Source: CAYUYM01 sp964449305 (lineage in GTDB: Bacteria > Bacteroidota > Ignavibacteria > SZUA-365 > CAYQST01). From it: a stretch of DNA of 10,765 nt. The stretch spans positions 1 through 10,765 of the forward strand of contig CAYUYM010000122.1 of the NCBI GenBank assembly GCA_964449305.1. Direction: 5' to 3'. Numbering within the stretch: the first letter of the stretch is position 1; every line of letters starts with the position of its first letter. The translations under genes were made by a program, and so were the position numbers. Positions 7,356 through 10,765 of this stretch are shown piece by piece. The notes under the pieces were generated by a model, which saw nothing but the letters and a program-made list of their open reading frames with translations, did not search any database and was not told where the DNA came from.

Positions 7356-10194
7356 AGCGGATGATGAGCAGCGTGGAGAGCCGCCCGCCCTGCTCCGACG
7401 GCCGCGCGGGTGCGATGCGGAGCACGCAGCCCCCCGTCGGCAGGAGACGCGTGTCGATGGGCAGGATGCCGGTCCCGGCCCCGATCGAGGTGGTCGCGTC
7501 CACAAGCGTGCGGCCCAGCAGGTCGTGGACGCTCACGCGTGCCAGGAATGCCCGCGTGCTCTGGATGCTGATGCGTGAGCCTGCCATGACGGGGTTGGGG
7601 TGGACCGTGAGCTCCGCATCCGGATGGATGGGCGCGATGCCGGTCCTGGTGAGCGTGATGTGTGCCCGGGTGCTGTCGGAACCGCAGGCGTTGACGGCGA
7701 TCAGCACCACGTCGTATTCTCCGGGCCGGGGATAGACATGGACGGGGGAGCGCGCGCTGCTCGTGTCGCCGTCTCCGAAGCGCCACAGCACACGTGTGGC
7801 GGCGGTGGAGGAGTCTGTGAAGCGCACCTGCATGCCCTCGGGCTGCATGCCGATGCGCGCCACAGGCGGCGCATCGCTGATGTGCACCCGCACGGCTGTG
7901 CGTGCGCTGACGCAGGGCGGGCGTTGCACCTCCCAGTCGAAGAGGAAGTACCAGAAGTCGGGGTCGCCGGCGCTGTTGCCGGTGATGGCGATCACCCCGG
8001 GTATGGTGTAGGGATAGCGTGTCCCGACCGTGTTGCGATACAGGTTGTTCGCGCCCTTCACACCGAGCTGGAGGCCCGCACCGCGCGGCAGGGGGATGTC
8101 GAGCGCGATGCGGCCACTGCCTGCGGGGATGGGGATGGTGGTGGTGAAGAGCAGCGTCCCCAGCGCGTCCCGCAGCTCGATGGTGCGCGGGCCCGCGGTC
8201 AGGGCGTGGACGAGTGCGGAGCGGAGGATGAGCTCCGATTCGGTGGTGAAGATCTCGTAATGCGTGTTCGTGAAGCTGTAGTAGCCGCCGTCGCCCAGGC
8301 TGTCCTTCTTGCCCACGAACATCGGCGGGCTGAAGATCCTGTCCGCCACCCACAGCGTCGTGTCGCGTGCGACGCGGGGCAGTGGGAGCGCACCTCCCTC
8401 GGCGGCGGGTGCGCTGGCCTCCGGTGTTGTGTACCATGCGATGCTGCCATCGCCCGTGGCGGTGAGCGTGACAGCCCCGGGACCGCAGCGCTCTGCATCC
8501 TGCGCGAGCGGTGCGTCGGGCAGCGTCACAACCACACAGCCTCGGTGGGTCACGCTGTCCTCACCGGCGGAGCTCGCAACGCGGAGCCTCACATCGAAGC
8601 TCCCGCTGGCGGAGTAGCGGTGCACGGGGTTCCGCTCTGTGGTGGTGGTGCCATCCCCGAAGTCCCAGGACCAGCGGGTGACGGAGGCGGTGGAGGTGTC
8701 GGTGAAGCGCACCGTTCCATCACAGGTTGCGTCGACATCGGTGAGGAAGCCCGCCACCGGCCGCAGGGGGACGAGGGCGATGTCGAGCGTGTCGGTGGCG
8801 TCCATGTCCACATCCACGCCGGTGATGGTCTTGGTCACGTAGCCTGGAGCGGAACAGACGATGGTGTGGCGGCCGGTGGCGAGGAGGCGGTGGTAGTCGC
8901 CGATTGGGAGCTCGGATTCGATCCAGGTGTTGTCGGTGTCGTGCCCGGGGATTTCGAGCCGCGCCAGCAGCGGACGGCCGTCGAGGGAGTCGGTGACGAT
9001 GCCGCGCAGGCCGAGGAGCGAGCGATCGATGGTGCGCAGCATGCTCCGGTGTTGCGCCTCCCACAGGCGGGGCAGTTCAGTCGGAGCCACGAGCATGGTT
9101 CTGCAGATCTCCACGGTGGCCTCGCGGCAGTGGCCGAAATAGTTCATGAAATCCTGCCTGCCACCGTTCACTTCATACCAGTCATACCCGTCTGTCACGC
9201 CATTCTGTTCGTCGTCAAAATACCCCGGCTCGCTGTGTGCATGGGCGGTGTCGGCCCAGGCGCGGCCGCAGATGGTCCACCAGGCATCGTCGGCATGCCG
9301 GCGCACCCACGTGTCCCATGGGTGGTTGTAGAGCTCCGCACCGTCGTGAAAATTGACGGAGGCGGTGAAATGCACCCGCCGTGCGAGTTCCATGAAGGCC
9401 ACCGTCTCCTCCTGCCACTGCTGCGCGTCGGGGTGGTCGCCGTTCTCCGGGTCACGGTAGTTGCGGTTCAGGTCCACACTGTTGGCGTTGTAGCGGCGCG
9501 CCGATGCCACGGTGGTATCCGTGCCGCGATAGGTCCCGTCGGGGTTGGCGAGCGGATTGATCCACAGCTCCACGTTGTCCACGATGCGGCGGGACTGCGT
9601 GTCGGTGTCGCAGGTGGAGAGGAGGTGGTCGATGAGGCGGAGCATGAGCATGAAGCCGCTTGTCTCGTTGCCGTGGATGGAGGATGTGAAGAGCACTCGT
9701 GGCGTGTTTCGGCGCATGTGCACATCCCTGGAGATGCGGAGGGCGAGGATGAGCCTTCCGGACCGCAGCACGGCGATGGTGTCGAGCCGGCACAGGTCGG
9801 GCCATCGGTCCACGAATCGCTGCATGATGCGCAGATACTCCTGTTCACTCGGATAGAAATCCCACGTGCCCCCGGAGGGCGGAGCAGCAGTCCGCATCAC
9901 AGGTGGAGGAGCGGGAAAGGAGAGGATGCGCCAGGGGAGCTCCGTCGTCAGGAAACGCCGGAACTCGGTGGTGTTTGCCCAGGCGATGACGGTGGGCCCG
10001 TCGATGCGCTCCACCGACAGCAGCGCAGCGGCCGCCCGGAGGCTCTCCCGCGTGGGTGCGTCGAAGCTGAAGCGCAGCTCCCCGCGGTCGGCAAGGATGC
10101 TGTCCGCCACGTGGATCGATGATGCAGGTTGGGCGAAGGTCGGGAGGGGGAGAATGAGGAGAAGTGCCAGGAGGGCTGGATGGAATCGTGACAT
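7354..10194 (-). CDS. Secreted M14 zinc carboxypeptidase with PKD domains and T9SS sorting domain
   Basis: This 946-residue exported metallopeptidase should act at or outside the outer membrane, trimming peptides or cell-wall material. The signal peptide is residues 1-21 (hydrophobic LALLLILPLPTFA, then Q22). Residues 22-109 look like a propeptide. The M14 domain is about 110-395, with zinc ligands H174 and E177 (HGNE) and H283 (NFHDGAE), substrate-site NRN at 243-245, and catalytic Glu362 in EATVEIC. A carboxypeptidase-regulatory/CNA_B-like beta domain follows (397-477, with GYVTKTI). PKD1 is 478-558 (WDFGDGT), then an Ig-like segment at about 563-619, an unnamed beta-sandwich at about 620-760, and PKD2 at 775-850 (WRFGDGD). 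The T9SS tail is 860-946 (HPNPV, DLLGR, LPTGGCVLRI). The active site appears intact. The frame stays open to 10659, but ATG 10194 begins the signal peptide and lies just downstream of a good promoter. No clear Shine-Dalgarno sequence is present. Substrate specificity is not predictable from what I see. Confidence 0.93.
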   Translation of the reverse strand: MSRFHPALLALLLILPLPTFAQPASSIHVADSILADRGELRFSFDAPTRESLRAAAALLSVERIDGPTVIAWANTTEFRRFLTTELPWRILSFPAPPPVMRTAAPPSGGTWDFYPSEQEYLRIMQRFVDRWPDLCRLDTIAVLRSGRLILALRISRDVHMRRNTPRVLFTSSIHGNETSGFMLMLRLIDHLLSTCDTDTQSRRIVDNVELWINPLANPDGTYRGTDTTVASARRYNANSVDLNRNYRDPENGDHPDAQQWQEETVAFMELARRVHFTASVNFHDGAELYNHPWDTWVRRHADDAWWTICGRAWADTAHAHSEPGYFDDEQNGVTDGYDWYEVNGGRQDFMNYFGHCREATVEICRTMLVAPTELPRLWEAQHRSMLRTIDRSLLGLRGIVTDSLDGRPLLARLEIPGHDTDNTWIESELPIGDYHRLLATGRHTIVCSAPGYVTKTITGVDVDMDATDTLDIALVPLRPVAGFLTDVDATCDGTVRFTDTSTASVTRWSWDFGDGTTTTERNPVHRYSASGSFDVRLRVASSAGEDSVTHRGCVVVTLPDAPLAQDAERCGPGAVTLTATGDGSIAWYTTPEASAPAAEGGALPLPRVARDTTLWVADRIFSPPMFVGKKDSLGDGGYYSFTNTHYEIFTTESELILRSALVHALTAGPRTIELRDALGTLLFTTTIPIPAGSGRIALDIPLPRGAGLQLGVKGANNLYRNTVGTRYPYTIPGVIAITGNSAGDPDFWYFLFDWEVQRPPCVSARTAVRVHISDAPPVARIGMQPEGMQVRFTDSSTAATRVLWRFGDGDTSSARSPVHVYPRPGEYDVVLIAVNACGSDSTRAHITLTRTGIAPIHPDAELTVHPNPVMAGSRISIQSTRAFLARVSVHDLLGRTLVDATTSIGAGTGILPIDTRLLPTGGCVLRIAPARPSEQGGRLSTLLIIR

Positions 10195-10245
10195 GCCTGT
10201 GTGGGACGCGTGAATGGGAGGAGGGGCGGGCGTTGTCGCCGTGTG

Positions 10246-10253
10246 CAAAGGTA
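10246..10253 (-). promoter_or_regulatory. -7 promoter box of the M14 carboxypeptidase gene
   Basis: On the minus strand TACCTTTG (10253 to 10246) fits TAnnTTTG at all defined bases and is identical to the box before the kinase. Initiation near 10240 would give a leader of about 45 bases. I see no good TTTG/TTG box 19-21 bases upstream, so the promoter may be weak or depend on an activator. Confidence 0.5.
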
Positions 10254-10281
10254 CGCAATCCTGAGGAAAGTGGATTCCACT

Positions 10282-10313
10282 GTTGCCTTTCTCGCTTCCA
10301 TGTGCAACATTTG
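10282..10313 (+). promoter_or_regulatory. Bacteroidota-type promoter of the zinc-ribbon gene
   Basis: AACATTTG at 10306-10313 matches five of six defined bases of the -7 box TAnnTTTG. GTTG at 10282-10285 matches three of four bases of the -33 TTTG box. The spacer is 20 bases, the same as in the tRNA promoter. Initiation near 10319 would leave a leader of about 20 bases before ATG 10339. The -7 box lies inside a perfect inverted repeat. Confidence 0.5.
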
Positions 10314-10316
10314 CAC
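10302..10316. promoter_or_regulatory. Candidate operator: perfect inverted repeat over the -7 box
   Basis: GTGCAACATTTGCAC is a perfect inverted repeat with 6-bp arms GTGCAA/TTGCAC and a 3-base centre. It covers the -7 box of the zinc-ribbon gene, where a bound dimeric repressor would block RNA polymerase. A single GTGCAA half-site also lies at 10243-10248 over the -7 box of the divergent peptidase gene. No regulator gene lies nearby and I recognise no family consensus, so operator function is inference. Confidence 0.35.
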
Positions 10317-10338
10317 GAAACATCACAGGGACCCTGCC

Positions 10339-10695
10339 ATGCATGAGAAACTCTGTCCGAATTGCCGCGCTCATGTTCGTGAGGAGGCCGTGCTCTGCGA
10401 CTGCGGGTACAACTTCGACCGACATGAGGTGGCGCTGTATCCGAGCGCGGAAGAACTGCAGCACGACATCGCCATCCAGCAGGATCGGGCTGACGAGGAG
10501 CGCCGCCGGCACTCCACCCGCGATCTTCGACGGGGCCTTCTGATGGTGTTGTTGGTGTACCTGCCGATCGGCATCATCCTTTCGATTGTCATGAGGTTTC
10601 CCATGTACTTCGTGATCGGACCCACAATCGGCCCTGCCATCGGCGTCATCATCAGCCACTTCCTCCGGCGTCCACGGCGATTCAGCAGAGCCTGA
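10339..10695 (+). CDS. Small zinc-ribbon protein with two membrane segments, function unknown
   Basis: This 118-residue protein begins with a zinc-ribbon-like knuckle pair, CPNC at residues 6-9 and CDC at 20-22, a C-x2-C-x10-C-x-C spacing that could bind one Zn2+. A charged, probably helical linker follows (about 38-65, rich in E, D, R and Q). Two hydrophobic helices come next, about 66-86 and 88-108, the second with a GPTIGPAIG small-residue pattern that suits helix packing. The tail is Arg-rich (RRPRRFSRA), so both ends probably face the cytoplasm. ATG 10339 has AGGGA seven bases upstream (10327-10331) and starts directly at the ribbon; the upstream open frame (from 10201) crosses the promoter region and is not needed. 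The gene is divergent from the peptidase with a 144-base shared region and ends just before a strong terminator, so it looks monocistronic. Zinc-ribbon plus membrane proteins of this kind are common but mostly uncharacterised, and I assign no function. Confidence 0.82.
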   Translation: MHEKLCPNCRAHVREEAVLCDCGYNFDRHEVALYPSAEELQHDIAIQQDRADEERRRHSTRDLRRGLLMVLLVYLPIGIILSIVMRFPMYFVIGPTIGPAIGVIISHFLRRPRRFSRA

Positions 10696-10704
10696 GATGC
10701 GGTG

Positions 10705-10735
10705 AAAAAAAACGCGCCCCCGCGGGGGCGCGTTT
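10705..10735. terminator. Bidirectional Rho-independent terminator
   Basis: Positions 10710-10735 are a perfect 26-base palindrome with 13-bp arms (AAACGCGCCCCCG and its complement). Eight A run from 10705 to 10712. Read on the minus strand the hairpin is followed by eight T, a strong intrinsic terminator for a gene entering from the right edge. On the plus strand it is followed by only TTT, so it should be weaker for the zinc-ribbon gene, whose stop is 9 bases before the A-tract. The last bases of the window, read on the minus strand, give GTG AAA TAA (10764 to 10756), which could be the final codons of that right-hand gene, but ten bases cannot prove it. Confidence 0.88.
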
Positions 10736-10765
10736 CTGCGAAGCGGGGACGACGGTTATTTCACG

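Noticed and set aside
7600..10122. 840-codon open frame antisense to the M14 peptidase gene
   Set aside because: It is fully inside a gene with intact active-site motifs, its translation is rich in G, V, H, R and A without domain patterns, and long antisense frames are expected in GC-rich coding DNA.
10195..10659. 155-codon upstream extension of the peptidase frame
   Set aside because: It would bury the signal peptide inside the protein and run antisense through the zinc-ribbon gene and both promoters.

Overview
The window is a GC-rich bacterial chromosome segment with ordinary housekeeping content plus two large exported proteins. Two independent signals place it in the Bacteroidota/Chlorobiota/Kapabacteria group (the FCB superphylum). 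First, both exported proteins end in a type IX secretion (T9SS) type A sorting domain, with a PNP motif and an LPTG-type late strand. Second, several gene starts carry the Bacteroidota-type promoter, with a -7 box TAnnTTTG and, about 20 bases upstream, a TTTG/TTG box, instead of sigma-70 boxes. The high GC content would fit a GC-rich member such as a Kapabacteria-like lineage. That last step is inference; no marker gene here fixes the taxon.

Layout, left to right. Positions 1-69 are a tRNA with anticodon CAT on the minus strand, cut by the left edge, with its own promoter at 78-109. Divergent from it is trmH, encoding the tRNA Gm18 2'-O-methyltransferase. Convergent with trmH is a 681-residue secreted von Willebrand factor A (vWA) protein with a T9SS tail (816-2861, minus). 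A 289-base gap with a good Bacteroidota-type promoter and a long C-rich leader precedes a 931-residue cytoplasmic hybrid histidine kinase: PAS, GAF, PAS, PAS, HisKA, HATPase, receiver (3151-5946, plus). Its stop codon abuts, with no spacer, the stop codon of a convergent sodium:alanine/glycine symporter gene of the AGCS family (5947-7296, minus). Upstream of the symporter on the same strand, 57 bases away, is a 946-residue secreted M14 zinc carboxypeptidase with PKD and other beta-sandwich domains and a T9SS tail (7354-10194). Divergent from the peptidase is a small protein with a zinc ribbon and two membrane segments (10339-10695, plus). A strong bidirectional hairpin terminator follows (10705-10735).

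How the parts fit: the peptidase and the symporter point the same way and could act in sequence, with surface peptide cleavage followed by Na+-coupled uptake of a small amino acid. The adjacency is suggestive only. TrmH modifies G18 of tRNAs, and the neighbouring tRNA has the G18-G19 pair. The kinase has no separate response regulator nearby and carries its own receiver domain.

I found no phage, transposon, CRISPR, toxin-antitoxin or defence module, and nothing I would call a wholly new system. The least explained items are the vWA protein's repeated beta-sandwich region, the zinc-ribbon membrane protein, and a perfect 15-base inverted repeat overlapping its promoter.
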